Assembly: GCF_036186745.1 (NCBI RefSeq)
Contig: NZ_CP108086.1
Location: 248,001 to 312,000 of the forward strand
DNA from: Microbispora hainanensis
GTDB lineage: Bacteria; Actinomycetota; Actinomycetes; Streptosporangiales; Streptosporangiaceae
Direction of reading: 5' to 3'
DNA: 64,000 nucleotides
The position numbers were made by a program, and so were the translations under genes. The first letter of the stretch is position 1; each line of letters starts with the position of its first letter. Under the pieces are notes generated by a model. The model was given only the letters and a program-made list of their open reading frames with translations, was not told the origin of the DNA and did not search any database. Of the stretch, positions 33,143 to 41,241 are shown piece after piece.

Positions 33143-34120
33143 TCACGAGGGGTTCTCCTTGAGCGAGGAACCGGTCAGGGCAAGGAAGACGTCGTCCAGC
33201 GTCGGCCGGGCGATGTTGACGGAGCGCAGGTCGAGGTCCGCCTGGTCCGCCGTCCGCAGCAGCCAGACGAGCGCCTGCTCGCCGCCGCGCGCCGTGAGCC
33301 GTACGGTCTGCCCGGACACGGCGATCTCGTCCAGCCCGGGGCACTCGGCGAGCACCGCCTTCGCCCGGTCGGCGTCGCCGCCGAGGGTCAGGCTGATCAC
33401 GTCGCCGGAGATCCGGCGCTTGAGGGCGTCGGGGGTGCCCTCCGCGATGATCCGCCCATGGTTCATCACCAGGATCCGGTCGCAGAGCGTGTCGGCCTCG
33501 TCGAGGTAGTGCGTGCTGAGGAAGACCGTCGTGTCGAGGTCGTCCCGCAGGCGGCGGATGTGCGCCCACAGGTCGCTGCGGCTCTGCGGGTCCAGGCCGA
33601 CGGACGGCTCGTCCAGGAAGACCAGCGGCGGTTGGTGGACGAGCCCGAGGGCGATGTCGGTGCGCCGCCGCTGCCCGCCCGACAGCGTCCTGATCGGCCG
33701 GTCCGCGAGCCCGGTCAGGTCGAGGCGCTCGCACAGGTCGGCGGCGCGGCGCACCGCGTCCTGCTTCGCGATGCCGTACAGCCGCGCCTGGGTGACCAGC
33801 TCCTCGGCCACCCGGCAGTTTCCGTCGGTGCCGCCGGACTGCGCCACGTAGCCGATACGCCGTCGGACGGCGCCGGGGTCGGCGCCCACGTCGGCGCCGA
33901 CGACGACCGCCCGGCCCGCGGTGGGCTTGAGCAGCGTGGTGAGGATGCGCATCGTCGTGGTCTTCCCTGCGCCGTTCGGCCCCAGGAACCCGATGATCTC
34001 GCCGGGGCGCACCTCGAAGTCGACGCCCCGGACCGCCTCGACCTGCCGGCCGCCGACCCTGAAGGTATGGGCCAGCCCTGTGGCCTCGATGATGGGCACG
34101 GCCGCTCCCGATGCGCTCAT
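33143..34120 (-). CDS. ABC exporter ATP-binding protein (DrrA-like)
   Basis: The protein has 325 residues. Walker A GFLGPNGAGKTTTMRILTTL (near 44), Q-loop GYVAQSGGTDGN, signature LSGGQRRRTDIALGL, Walker B PLVFLDEPSVGLDPQSR, switch His in FLSTHYLDEADTLCDRI. The C-terminal ~90 residues after the ATPase match the DrrA-specific C-terminal domain. It pairs with the downstream permease. The start overlaps the stop of the AcpS gene (ATGA), so exporter and biosynthesis genes are translated from one message. Confidence 0.9.
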   Translation of the reverse strand: MSASGAAVPIIEATGLAHTFRVGGRQVEAVRGVDFEVRPGEIIGFLGPNGAGKTTTMRILTTLLKPTAGRAVVVGADVGADPGAVRRRIGYVAQSGGTDGNCRVAEELVTQARLYGIAKQDAVRRAADLCERLDLTGLADRPIRTLSGGQRRRTDIALGLVHQPPLVFLDEPSVGLDPQSRSDLWAHIRRLRDDLDTTVFLSTHYLDEADTLCDRILVMNHGRIIAEGTPDALKRRISGDVISLTLGGDADRAKAVLAECPGLDEIAVSGQTVRLTARGGEQALVWLLRTADQADLDLRSVNIARPTLDDVFLALTGSSLKENPS

Positions 34121-34488
34121 GACCAGCCCGCCGCCACCGCGACGACCAGGTCGCCCTTGTGTGTGATCGAGACGTCGAGATGGCGCACCCCGGCGGCGTC
34201 GGCGGCCGTGCGGGCGGCGCCGTGCAGCGTGACCTCGGGGGCTCCGGAAGAGGCGCGGGCGACCACGATCTCGCGTGGCGCCACGCCCTGGAACAGTCCC
34301 ATCCGGAACGCCTTGAGCACGGCCTCCTTGGCGGCGAACCGCCCGGCCAGGAACTCTCTGGCGCGCGCGTCCGACAGACCCGCGGCCTCCGAGAGCTCCG
34401 CCGGGGCGAACGCGTAGCCGTCGAACCAGCGGCGCGCGCGCAGCCGCTCCAGCTCGCCGACGGACATCAGGTCGACACCGACACGCAT
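34117..34488 (-). CDS. acpS: holo-ACP synthase (AcpS-type phosphopantetheinyl transferase)
   Basis: The protein has 123 residues. It has the two AcpS motifs: VGVDLMSVGELERL (Mg-binding Asp at position 6) and REFLAGRFAAKEAVLKAFRMG (metal-ligand Glu in the F-x-x-K-E-A core), then VSITHKGDLVVAVAA. It would attach 4'-phosphopantetheine to the discrete ACP at 37170 and perhaps to the PKS ACPs. A dedicated AcpS in a cluster is uncommon for modular PKSs, which usually rely on a Sfp-type enzyme. It overlaps its neighbours by 1 nt and 4 nt. Confidence 0.9.
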   Translation of the reverse strand: MRVGVDLMSVGELERLRARRWFDGYAFAPAELSEAAGLSDARAREFLAGRFAAKEAVLKAFRMGLFQGVAPREIVVARASSGAPEVTLHGAARTAADAAGVRHLDVSITHKGDLVVAVAAGWS

Positions 34489-35729
34489 CAGATCACCCCT
34501 TCGACGGCACGTCCGGGACGGACGTCCCGGTCTCGCGGCGTGAAATAGTCGTCCCTCAACAGCCCCTGGAAGACGCCGCGGCGGTGGACGTTCCCGGTGC
34601 CCTCCATGAACTCGAACGCGCGCACGTCCCGGTAGAGCTTGTCCAGCCACGGATGCTCGACCAGCGACGCCGGGCCGAGCAGCCGGGCGGCCAGCATCGT
34701 GGCGTCCTCCGCGAGGTGCGCGGCGCGCATCTTGACGCCGCTGACCCGGAACGTGTTGGGCGAACCGGCGTCGATCTCCGCCGCCACCTCGTGGAGGAGG
34801 CGGCGCAGCCGCCGCAGCCGGTCGGCCAGGCCGTCGACCTGGGCGCGGTCCGCACCGGCGAGCGCGGGGCGCTGCTCCAGCACGTAGTCGCAGGCCGCCC
34901 GCCCGGCACCCAGGGCGAACGCCGCCACACTCGGCCGGAACCACAGCATGGCCTGCAGCGCTCCCTGCAGCCCGCGCCGGCTGCGCGGCCGGTCGCGGCC
35001 GAGTATCCGCTCGGGCGGAATGTACATGCCGTCGAACCTCAACCGGCTGATCCGCGCGCCGCGCAACCCGGTCATCGGGAGCATCTCGGCGTGGAAGCCG
35101 GGATCGCCGGTGTCCACCATGACGGCCTCGATGCCCCACGGTCCCGGAGCCCGCCGGCAGAACACCACACCGGCCCGCGCGTGCGCGCCGTTGCCGATGT
35201 ACATCTTCTCTCCGGTCAGCACCCAGCCGTCGCCGCCGGGGGCGGGATCGAGACGGGCCGTGAGCTCGGTCGCCGCCGAGCCCTTCCCGGGTTCGGTCAG
35301 CGCGAAGAAGGACCACGAGGGCCAGTCGGAGGTCCTGGTGAAGAACCAGTCGCGCTGCGCCTCGTCGGCCAGTGCCCGCAGGACCGCGGTCGACAGGGCC
35401 GGACCCGGGCTGGCCAGCGTCATGCCCGGATCGCCGTACGCGAGCCACTCCGCCGCGAGCACCCACTCCGCGCACGAGGCCTCGGCGGGCACGAAACGCG
35501 GCAGGAGATCCCGGTCGCGGGCATACCGGGCCGGGGTGAGCATGTGCTGCTGGATCCGCACCGCGGGCAGGTGCAGGAACCGGGAGACGGCACCCGGATC
35601 GGCGTCGAGCTCCTCGCCCGGTCCGCGCAGGTCCCGCGCGACCTCCCGGAGGAAATGTTCGAGCTCGCCCGCCCGTCCGCCGTACGTGTCCGGGAGATAC
35701 GCCGAGGCCGTCCGGCCGGGCTCAGACAT
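34488..35729 (-). CDS. acyl-CoA (acyl-ACP) dehydrogenase-like flavoprotein
   Basis: The protein has 413 residues from ATG 35729, favoured over GTG 35738 by a GGAGG nine bases upstream. ACAD features: SWSFFALTEPGKGSAATEL (flavin-contact region), WVLTGEKMYIGNGAHARAGV, and the C-terminal helical domain ending RAFEFMEGTGNVHRRG, where the Glu of MEGTG matches the catalytic base of medium-chain ACADs. The first ~90 residues are divergent. In this operon the substrate is probably carried by the discrete ACP. It starts within the 3' end of a half-size ACAD-like gene, with which it may form a heterodimer. Confidence 0.8.
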   Translation of the reverse strand: MSEPGRTASAYLPDTYGGRAGELEHFLREVARDLRGPGEELDADPGAVSRFLHLPAVRIQQHMLTPARYARDRDLLPRFVPAEASCAEWVLAAEWLAYGDPGMTLASPGPALSTAVLRALADEAQRDWFFTRTSDWPSWSFFALTEPGKGSAATELTARLDPAPGGDGWVLTGEKMYIGNGAHARAGVVFCRRAPGPWGIEAVMVDTGDPGFHAEMLPMTGLRGARISRLRFDGMYIPPERILGRDRPRSRRGLQGALQAMLWFRPSVAAFALGAGRAACDYVLEQRPALAGADRAQVDGLADRLRRLRRLLHEVAAEIDAGSPNTFRVSGVKMRAAHLAEDATMLAARLLGPASLVEHPWLDKLYRDVRAFEFMEGTGNVHRRGVFQGLLRDDYFTPRDRDVRPGRAVEGVI

Positions 35730-36303
35730 CGCCGTCACCCTCCTCGGGCTGGAGGTAGACGTTCCCCGTCACCTCGGCCAGGTACAGATCGATCCCGGGC
35801 CCCTCGGCGAGCATGCTGGAGCCGCCGAGGAGGCGCAGCAGGACCCGCCCCGCGCGGGTCAGGCGCATGTGGCGAGCCCAGCGGAGGTCGCGGCCGGTCT
35901 CCTCGGCCGGTTCCACCGCCGCCTCCCGCAGCTCCATCGCGACATCGGCCAGGTCGGCCTGGAGCTGAGGCCGCGTCAGCAGGCTGGTGCCCTCGCTCGT
36001 CCGCTCGCCCAGGCGCGCGATCGTGTGCGTCAGCGTCCGGTGGACGACCGTGCGCTGCAGCGTGAGCAGCCCCTCGGCGAACCGGCCGGCCGTCACGTCG
36101 TCCCGGGCGCTGCCGCCGGGTGCGGGCACGCACACGAGCCCGAAGCGCGTGAACCTCCGCGTCCCGTCCTCGCCGAGCGCCTGCGCCGACGCGAGGACGC
36201 GCCCGGAGGGCGAGGCGACGAGACGACCGGGCGCCACGTCTGCGTGCAGGGCGTCGAGCAGGGCCGGATAGTCTCCGAACGTCGCCGATACGTCTGTCGT
36301 CAT
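35722..36303 (-). CDS. half-size acyl-CoA-dehydrogenase-like protein (C-terminal domain only)
   Basis: The protein has 193 residues. From about residue 70 it follows the ACAD C-terminal four-helix domain: GRFAEGLLTLQRTVVHRTL, then RAGRVLLRLLGGSSMLAEGP (the L-x-G-G motif) and a last helix YLAEVTGNVYLQ, which parallels MEGTGNVHRRG of the full-size neighbour, including a Glu. The N-terminal flavin- and substrate-binding domains are absent; the first ~65 residues are of unknown type. So it is not a complete dehydrogenase. I infer a structural partner of the full-size protein next to it. Overlaps of 4 and 8 nt couple it to both neighbours. Confidence 0.65.
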   Translation of the reverse strand: MTTDVSATFGDYPALLDALHADVAPGRLVASPSGRVLASAQALGEDGTRRFTRFGLVCVPAPGGSARDDVTAGRFAEGLLTLQRTVVHRTLTHTIARLGERTSEGTSLLTRPQLQADLADVAMELREAAVEPAEETGRDLRWARHMRLTRAGRVLLRLLGGSSMLAEGPGIDLYLAEVTGNVYLQPEEGDGDV

Positions 36304-37160
36304 GGGTGCCCTCTCCGCTCGTTCCCGGCGGCGCGCTCGCGGCGGGTGAACGTCGCCACATGGCCGGCGCCGGTGCGCGGATCGACGTCGCCGAACACGA
36401 TCGTCCGGTAGGCGTCGCGCCACTCCTCGTGGTGCCGGGCGAACTCCAGCCAGACACCGGTGCAGTAGGAGCCGGGAGGCGCCTGGTGCGCCTTCGGCCC
36501 GGCCGGCCCCAGGTCGAGGGAGTCACCCCACGAACCGGTCACCACCAGCCGCTCGCCGGGCCGCTCGTCCCGCGGCAGTCCCGGCGGGTTGCCGAGCAGA
36601 TCCGCGAGGTCGCAGTGCGGGCCCGCGGAGCCGACCCCGGCCAGTTCCCAGCCGCCGCCGGGTCCGAGCGCCAGCAGCACCGCCGAATCCACCAGGCCGC
36701 CGTCCTGGGCGAACGGCTCCGGGTAGGGGAACGACGTCTGTTCGAGGATCAGCAGGACGACGCTGCGGCAGCGGCCGGAGCGCAGGTAGGCGTCGGCGAT
36801 CCGCAGTGCCGTGAACGGAGCGCCGAGTCCCTGCTCGGAGACCGCGAAACTCATGGGACGGCCGTCGAACACGCGGGTGAGGTGCGCCGCCAGCGTCTTC
36901 TCCGGCGCGTGCGGGTCGGGCAGCGCGTAGGCGACGATCAGCAGGTCAGGGGCGGGCAGCGGGCCGAGGGCCGCCCGCAGCACCCCCTCCGCGAGTTCGA
37001 GGAAGGTCGTGTTGCTCCCGCCCGCCGCGTACGACGGATCGAACCGCATCCCGTACGGCGCGAGCACGCCCTCGTTGAACTCGAGGATGTCGGGTTCGAA
37101 GTGGCACGGACGGGTGACCCGCGGCACGTAGGCGACCGCGGTCTCCAATGACAGGGCCAT
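36300..37160 (-). CDS. KAS III-like (thiolase-fold) protein lacking the active-site Cys
   Basis: The protein has 286 residues. The fold resembles KAS III/FabH: DLLIVAYALPDPHAPEKTLAAHL, then SFAVSEQGLGAPFTALRIADAYLRSG and SVVLLILEQTSFPY. Where KAS III enzymes have the nucleophilic Cys (A-C-x-G-F/L) this protein reads S-E-Q-G-L-G (residues 108-113), so no Cys is available. The usual His and Asn motifs in the C-terminal half are also not evident. It is ~40 residues shorter than FabH. A catalytically silent partner, similar in logic to a chain-length factor, is more likely than an enzyme on its own. Confidence 0.6.
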   Translation of the reverse strand: MALSLETAVAYVPRVTRPCHFEPDILEFNEGVLAPYGMRFDPSYAAGGSNTTFLELAEGVLRAALGPLPAPDLLIVAYALPDPHAPEKTLAAHLTRVFDGRPMSFAVSEQGLGAPFTALRIADAYLRSGRCRSVVLLILEQTSFPYPEPFAQDGGLVDSAVLLALGPGGGWELAGVGSAGPHCDLADLLGNPPGLPRDERPGERLVVTGSWGDSLDLGPAGPKAHQAPPGSYCTGVWLEFARHHEEWRDAYRTIVFGDVDPRTGAGHVATFTRRERAAGNERRGHP

Positions 37161-37169
37161 GGCCGTGCG

Positions 37170-37442
37170 TCAGCCCGCGTTTCCGGTGGCGACGAGGTCC
37201 ACGAGCCCCTGGAGGTAGTCGACCAGGGTGCCGACAGTGCGGAAGCTGTCCATGTCCAGGCCCTCGGGGTCGATCTCGACGTCCATTGTGTCCTCCACGG
37301 CCATGAGCAGTTCGAGGATCGACGTGGAGTCCAGCTGGAGGTCGTCGAACAGCCGGGTGTCCTCCGTCACGTCGGAGATCTCCCGCTGGAGGACCTCACC
37401 GATGGACCGGACGACGGCTGCGACGATCTCGGGTCGGGTCAT
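37170..37442 (-). CDS. discrete acyl carrier protein
   Basis: The protein has 90 residues, acidic, one ACP domain. The phosphopantetheine Ser is S39 in FDDLQLDSTSILELL. The helix II region LLMAVEDTMDVEIDPE is typical of stand-alone carrier proteins that work with amino-acid or small-acyl ligases, such as BtrI of butirosin. It overlaps the decarboxylase gene by 4 nt upstream and lies 9 nt before the Cys-less KAS III-like gene. It is the probable carrier on which the ligase loads, and the decarboxylase acts upon, the starter acid. Confidence 0.9.
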   Translation of the reverse strand: MTRPEIVAAVVRSIGEVLQREISDVTEDTRLFDDLQLDSTSILELLMAVEDTMDVEIDPEGLDMDSFRTVGTLVDYLQGLVDLVATGNAG

Positions 37443-38767
37443 TGCCGGGTTTCCCTTCTCACGGTGGAACTGTTCGCTGTGCTCGTCTCCTGGCCGCCGG
37501 CCGCCGGCACCGGCTGGTCGATGAGGACCTGCCGTCCCAGCAGGTCCTCGACGGTGTCGCGGTGCCGCACGAGGTGGGCGGTCGCGCCCGAGACGAGGAC
37601 CTCGGCGGGATAGCCGTGGCTGAGGAACAGCACCGGCGACGAGGTGGGTCCGTAGGCGCCCGAGCGTTCGACGCCGATCAGGTCGCCCGGCCGTATCTCC
37701 GGCAGGGCCACCCGGCGGCCGAGCACGTCGTCGGGGGTGCACAGCGGCCCGGTGACGGTGTAGCGGCGGTCGGCGAGGGCGTCGTGGTGGTCGATCGAGC
37801 GAATGGGGAAGTTGCGCTTGACGAAACTGCCCACCCCCACGGCGGCCATGTGATGGTTCATCCCGCCGTCGGTGACGACGAACCACTCCCCCTTGGAGCA
37901 CTTCACATACCTGGCCCGCACGACGTAGAGGCCGCAGCGGCCCGCCAGATAGCGGCCGAGTTCCATGATCACCCGGCAGTCCGGGTGCTCGGCCGTGAAG
38001 TCCGCGACGACCGCGTTGACCCCCTTGGTCAACTGGTCGAGATCGAGGTCCTTCTCGTTCTCGAAGTACGCGATGCCGAGGCCTCCGCCGATGTCGACGG
38101 TCTCGAGCGGGAAACCGAGCTCGGCGCTCAGCTCACGCGCGGCGGCGAGAATGCCGGCGGTGTTCTGGACGACGCCGTCGGCGTCGAGGATGCGGGTGCC
38201 CATGTACGCGTGAATCCCGACGACGCGGACGTTGCGCAGGGCGCGCAGCGACGGCCCGCTCTGCAGCAGCAGCTCGTGGTCGATGCCGAACTGCCGGGGT
38301 TTGCCGCCCATGGACAGCCGGGCGCCCTTGGTGCTGAACGCCGGGTTGACCCGCAGCAGGGCCCGGGTCCCCGGAGGGCTGAGCCGGTCGAGCGCGGCCA
38401 GCTCGTCGAGCGACTCGCAGACGACGGCCGCGATCCCATACTCCAGGCAGGCCCGCAGCTCCTCTTCGGACTTGCCCGGCCCGAGGAAGATGACGTCGGA
38501 CGGCCGCGCGCCGGCCCATCGCGCCGTGGCGAGCTCCGCCAGGGAGGACACCTCGAGACCGGCGCCGAGTGACCGCATGACGGCGCAGACGCTCACGTTC
38601 GGGTTGGCCTTGGCCGAATAGAAGACGTCGACGGCCGGGTGGAGGCGTCGCCGGAGCGCGGTGTAGGACTCGGCCAGCACGTCGGCGTCGTAGATGTACA
38701 AGGGGGTGCCGAACCGGTCGGCGAGATCCGCGACCGGGATGCCCTGGACGGCGTACGCATCGGTCAT
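37439..38767 (-). CDS. type III PLP-dependent decarboxylase acting on an ACP-bound amino acid (BtrK/VinO-like)
   Basis: The protein has 442 residues. The alanine-racemase-fold barrel has the PLP Lys K53 in VFYSAKANPNVSVC, RVNPAFSTKGARLSMGGKPRQFG, the phosphate loop VDIGGGLGIAYFE, and the C-terminal domain ITDGGM-type strand VVTDGGMNHHMAAVG, then GPLCTPDDVLG where diaminopimelate decarboxylases have C-E-S-x-D. The changed TPDD and the K-G-A-R-x-S-M-G-G-K-P-R-Q-F-G pattern place it with carrier-protein-dependent or exosortase-type decarboxylases rather than LysA. Lying between an ATP-grasp ligase and an ACP (4-nt overlaps on both sides), it fits decarboxylation of an aminoacyl-ACP, as BtrK does on glutamyl-ACP. 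Confidence 0.8.
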   Translation of the reverse strand: MTDAYAVQGIPVADLADRFGTPLYIYDADVLAESYTALRRRLHPAVDVFYSAKANPNVSVCAVMRSLGAGLEVSSLAELATARWAGARPSDVIFLGPGKSEEELRACLEYGIAAVVCESLDELAALDRLSPPGTRALLRVNPAFSTKGARLSMGGKPRQFGIDHELLLQSGPSLRALRNVRVVGIHAYMGTRILDADGVVQNTAGILAAARELSAELGFPLETVDIGGGLGIAYFENEKDLDLDQLTKGVNAVVADFTAEHPDCRVIMELGRYLAGRCGLYVVRARYVKCSKGEWFVVTDGGMNHHMAAVGVGSFVKRNFPIRSIDHHDALADRRYTVTGPLCTPDDVLGRRVALPEIRPGDLIGVERSGAYGPTSSPVLFLSHGYPAEVLVSGATAHLVRHRDTVEDLLGRQVLIDQPVPAAGGQETSTANSSTVRRETRQ

Positions 38768-40149
38768 GAGCCCTCCCTGGGCTGGAGCACACCGGCCAGG
38801 GCGGCCCGAGCGGCTTCGTCGAGCGCCGCCAGCCGGTCGTGGTCGGGAGCGGTGAGCAGGGTGTAGAGCCGGCCCTGGTGTGGCGGGCCGTCACCGGTGC
38901 CGGCGTTGACGGTGCCGGCGTTGACGGTGCCGAAGCAGGTGACGACGACCCGGCCGCCCGGCGCCGGGGACAGCAACGGGCCGAGCACCCGGCGCAGGTC
39001 GTCGAAGACGATCGGCGCCGCCGACCGCACCGGGTAGTGCCGGGCCAAGGCCACGTGACCCGGCTGGTGGAACAGCTCGGTCATCCCGCCCTGGTAGGTC
39101 GACATGTTGAGCCTGGCGTTGATCTCCAGGACCGGGTAGACCCGCTCGTCTTCCGCGACGATCGCGTCGATGCCCGCCACCCCGGAGAACCCGTCGGCGG
39201 CCAGCCGGCCGCCCACCTCCGCGGCGGCGCGGCGCAGCAGCGCGTGCTGGTCCGCGCCGAGCTCGGGAGGCATGAGATGCCCCTGGTGGACGCCGCGCTC
39301 GGTCAACGCCTGCTTGACGAAGTCGAACCGCACGTCGCCACGGCGGTCGACGGTGATCTGGTAGTTCAGGTCGGCGCGTTTGGGGATCCAGCGCTCGACC
39401 ACCACCGCGAGACGGTCGTCACCGGTGCGGGCCGCGCGCCGCTCCACGATGCGCAGCAGCCGGTCGGCCTTGGCCGGGGTGTCGAGCACGACCAGGCCCT
39501 TGCCGGAGACGCCGTACGCGTCCTTGACCACCACCGGCTTCGAGGCGCCGGCCGCCTCGGCGAGCGCGTCCCGCAGCTCACCGAGCGACTCGCAGCACCA
39601 TCCGGGCACGGCGGGCAGCCCGAGCTCCTCGGTGATCCTGCGGCTGTAGATCTTGCTGTTGACCCGCTCGAAAGTCGCCGCGTCCGGCACTGCCAGCGGC
39701 ACCTGGGCGGAGACCGCCAGTTTCTCCTCGTGCTCCGAGGTCCCCATCGGCATGAGCTGCGCCCCGCGTCGGCCGAGAAGGCTCAGCCGGTCGAGCGCGC
39801 GCGGCGAGTTCAGCAGATCCTCCGCGGTCGATCTGTCCGGCGTGGTGCTCTCCGGCACGAGCACCTCCGGGAGGCCGACCCCGAGGTCCTCCTCCAGGTA
39901 GCGGAGGTAGCCCTCGTCCGGCGCGTGTTTGACGACGAGGACGTCGCCGGGCCCGGCGAGCAGGATGCCGAGCTCCTCCATCCGCTGGACGATCGCCGTG
40001 GGCGCCGCCGCCGGCGCGGGCAGGCCGACGTGATGCCGGGCCCACTGGGCCTCCACCTCGAAGTTGCACAGGAACGCCAGAGGCGTGGCCGGGTCTCCGG
40101 TCAGCGCGGTCTTCAGCCGCTGGAGGTAGTCCGTGCTCTCGCGTGTCAC
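38764..40149 (-). CDS. ATP-grasp ligase (BtrJ-like amino acid:ACP ligase)
   Basis: The protein has 461 residues from GTG 40149 (GGGGG eight bases upstream). The ATP-grasp core is at residues ~165-400: KIYSRRITEELGLPAVPGW, PVVVKDAYGVSGKGLVVLD (ATP-loop Lys and Gly-rich turn), VVVERWIPKRADLNYQITVD, IDAIVAEDERVYPVLEINAR with metal ligands E and N, then NMSTYQGG. It lacks the adenylation-domain motifs of NRPS-type activators. Neighbouring ACP and PLP decarboxylase suggest it forms an aminoacyl-S-ACP thioester via an acyl phosphate, as BtrJ does. A 15-bp perfect duplication (38899-38928) lengthens a linker near the C-terminus. Confidence 0.8.
   Translation of the reverse strand: MTRESTDYLQRLKTALTGDPATPLAFLCNFEVEAQWARHHVGLPAPAAAPTAIVQRMEELGILLAGPGDVLVVKHAPDEGYLRYLEEDLGVGLPEVLVPESTTPDRSTAEDLLNSPRALDRLSLLGRRGAQLMPMGTSEHEEKLAVSAQVPLAVPDAATFERVNSKIYSRRITEELGLPAVPGWCCESLGELRDALAEAAGASKPVVVKDAYGVSGKGLVVLDTPAKADRLLRIVERRAARTGDDRLAVVVERWIPKRADLNYQITVDRRGDVRFDFVKQALTERGVHQGHLMPPELGADQHALLRRAAAEVGGRLAADGFSGVAGIDAIVAEDERVYPVLEINARLNMSTYQGGMTELFHQPGHVALARHYPVRSAAPIVFDDLRRVLGPLLSPAPGGRVVVTCFGTVNAGTVNAGTGDGPPHQGRLYTLLTAPDHDRLAALDEAARAALAGVLQPREGS
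38899..38928 (-). repeat. 15-bp direct duplication in the ATP-grasp gene
   Basis: GCCGGCGTTGACGGT is repeated perfectly twice in tandem, encoding a doubled NAGTV unit near the C-terminus; in frame, so the protein stays open. Confidence 0.9.
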
Positions 40150-40161
40150 AGCGTGTTCCCC

Positions 40162-41109
40162 CTATCCGCCGATCACCATCGCGGCGTACGTGGCGCCCAG
40201 GCCGACGGCGGCGAGCAGATAGACGCCGTCGTCGCGCAGCCTGCCCTCGTCACGCATGGAGGCGAGATTGATGAACGGATCCGATCCGAAACAATGGCCA
40301 TATCGGGGCACGTTGTCGAGATATATTCGCTCGACCCCGAAACCCAGCTCGCGAATCACGCCCCGCCATGACGAGTTGTTCACGTTGTGCGGCACGATCA
40401 TCGTTATTTCCTGCGGACTCAGCCCGGCCTCGTGAACGGCCTGGCGAATGATCTCGACGACGGCCGGCGTATAGGAGGTGAAGAATTCCGCGAGCACCTC
40501 GGGCCGCGGGCGATACAACTGCGCGTATTCACCGCGGGTCCGCACCGCGTACGACCGGATACGCCGGCCGGCGCCCGCCACGCCGACCAGGCAGGCGGCC
40601 GACCCCTCCCCCATCACCGTCGTGTTGGGGATCACCGAGAAGATCCGCGACGACGCCTTCTCCCCGGTCACGACGAGGGCGCGCCCGCCGGGGTCTCCGT
40701 CCGCCAGCAGCAGTCGCACCGCGATGTCGACGGCGGCCAGCCCGCTGGCGCAGTTCTGCTGCGTGACCGCGAACGCCGTGGCCCTGGGCAGGTCCAGCCT
40801 GCGGCACAGCTCCTGCGCCGCGCTGACGTGCGCGGGCGCGACGTCAGGGGCGGTGTGCGCGTAGACCAGGTAGCGGATCCGCTCCCGGTCGGCCGCCGAC
40901 GGGACGAGCGCCCGCGCCGGCGCGACGAGCAGGTCGATCAGGTCGAGGTCCGGATCCATGGGCAGCCGCGCCAGGCCGTGGACGCGCTGGAACACCCGTA
41001 GCTGGTGCCGGTTGATCCCCAGTCGATCGGCCACCTCCTCGATGGCGACCGACCGGCTCGGGACGAAACCCTGCACCGCCTCTATGGCCGGGACGAGGGC
41101 GGTGGGCAT
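40162..41109 (-). CDS. KAS III-like condensing enzyme or acyltransferase
   Basis: The protein has 315 residues from ATG 41109; GGAGG eight bases before it favours this start over an in-frame GTG at 41151. KAS III layout: nucleophile C120 in TQQNCASGLAAVDIA, GRALVVTGEKAS, MGEGSAACLVG, and the catalytic His in MIVPHNVNNSSW. In canonical FabH the third residue is Asn in a Y-G-N-T stretch; here it reads RYGHCFGSDPF, so Asn is replaced by His. Such changes are known among KAS III-like acyltransferases that move acyl groups between carriers without decarboxylative condensation. First gene of the leftward operon, divergent from the PKS genes. Confidence 0.75.
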   Translation of the reverse strand: MPTALVPAIEAVQGFVPSRSVAIEEVADRLGINRHQLRVFQRVHGLARLPMDPDLDLIDLLVAPARALVPSAADRERIRYLVYAHTAPDVAPAHVSAAQELCRRLDLPRATAFAVTQQNCASGLAAVDIAVRLLLADGDPGGRALVVTGEKASSRIFSVIPNTTVMGEGSAACLVGVAGAGRRIRSYAVRTRGEYAQLYRPRPEVLAEFFTSYTPAVVEIIRQAVHEAGLSPQEITMIVPHNVNNSSWRGVIRELGFGVERIYLDNVPRYGHCFGSDPFINLASMRDEGRLRDDGVYLLAAVGLGATYAAMVIGG

Positions 41110-41183
41110 GAGACGTGCCTCCACATGGGTCACTTCGTCGAAACGATGCACAGGCTAGGCCCGACCACCCCCGGAGCAATATT

Positions 41184-41194
41184 GGGGTTTTCCC
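41184..41194. promoter_or_regulatory. GGGGTTTTCCC motif, left copy
   Basis: The motif is part of AATATTGGGGTTTTCCC (41178-41194), 75 bp upstream of the leftward operon start (41109). The 9-mer ATATTGGGG recurs on the opposite strand in the right copy, so the two sites form an inverted pair. Confidence 0.5.
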
Positions 41195-41230
41195 TACCCT
41201 TGCCCGCCGGACGGCGGGACGGGAGATATA

Positions 41231-41241
41231 GGGGTTTCCCC
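41231..41241. promoter_or_regulatory. GGGGTTTCCCC motif, right copy
   Basis: A near-perfect 11-bp palindrome, continuing CAATATG to 41247, 81 bp upstream of the condensation-domain gene (41323). It mirrors the left copy. The GGG-N4-CCC core resembles sites of LuxR-type pathway activators such as PimM. Confidence 0.5.

Noticed and set aside
37439..38767. Lysine biosynthesis LysA as identity of the PLP decarboxylase
   Set aside because: The C-E-S-x-D motif of diaminopimelate decarboxylase is changed to C-T-P-D-D and the gene lies between an ATP-grasp ligase and an ACP; a carrier-bound substrate is more likely, though LysA-like activity cannot be excluded without assay.
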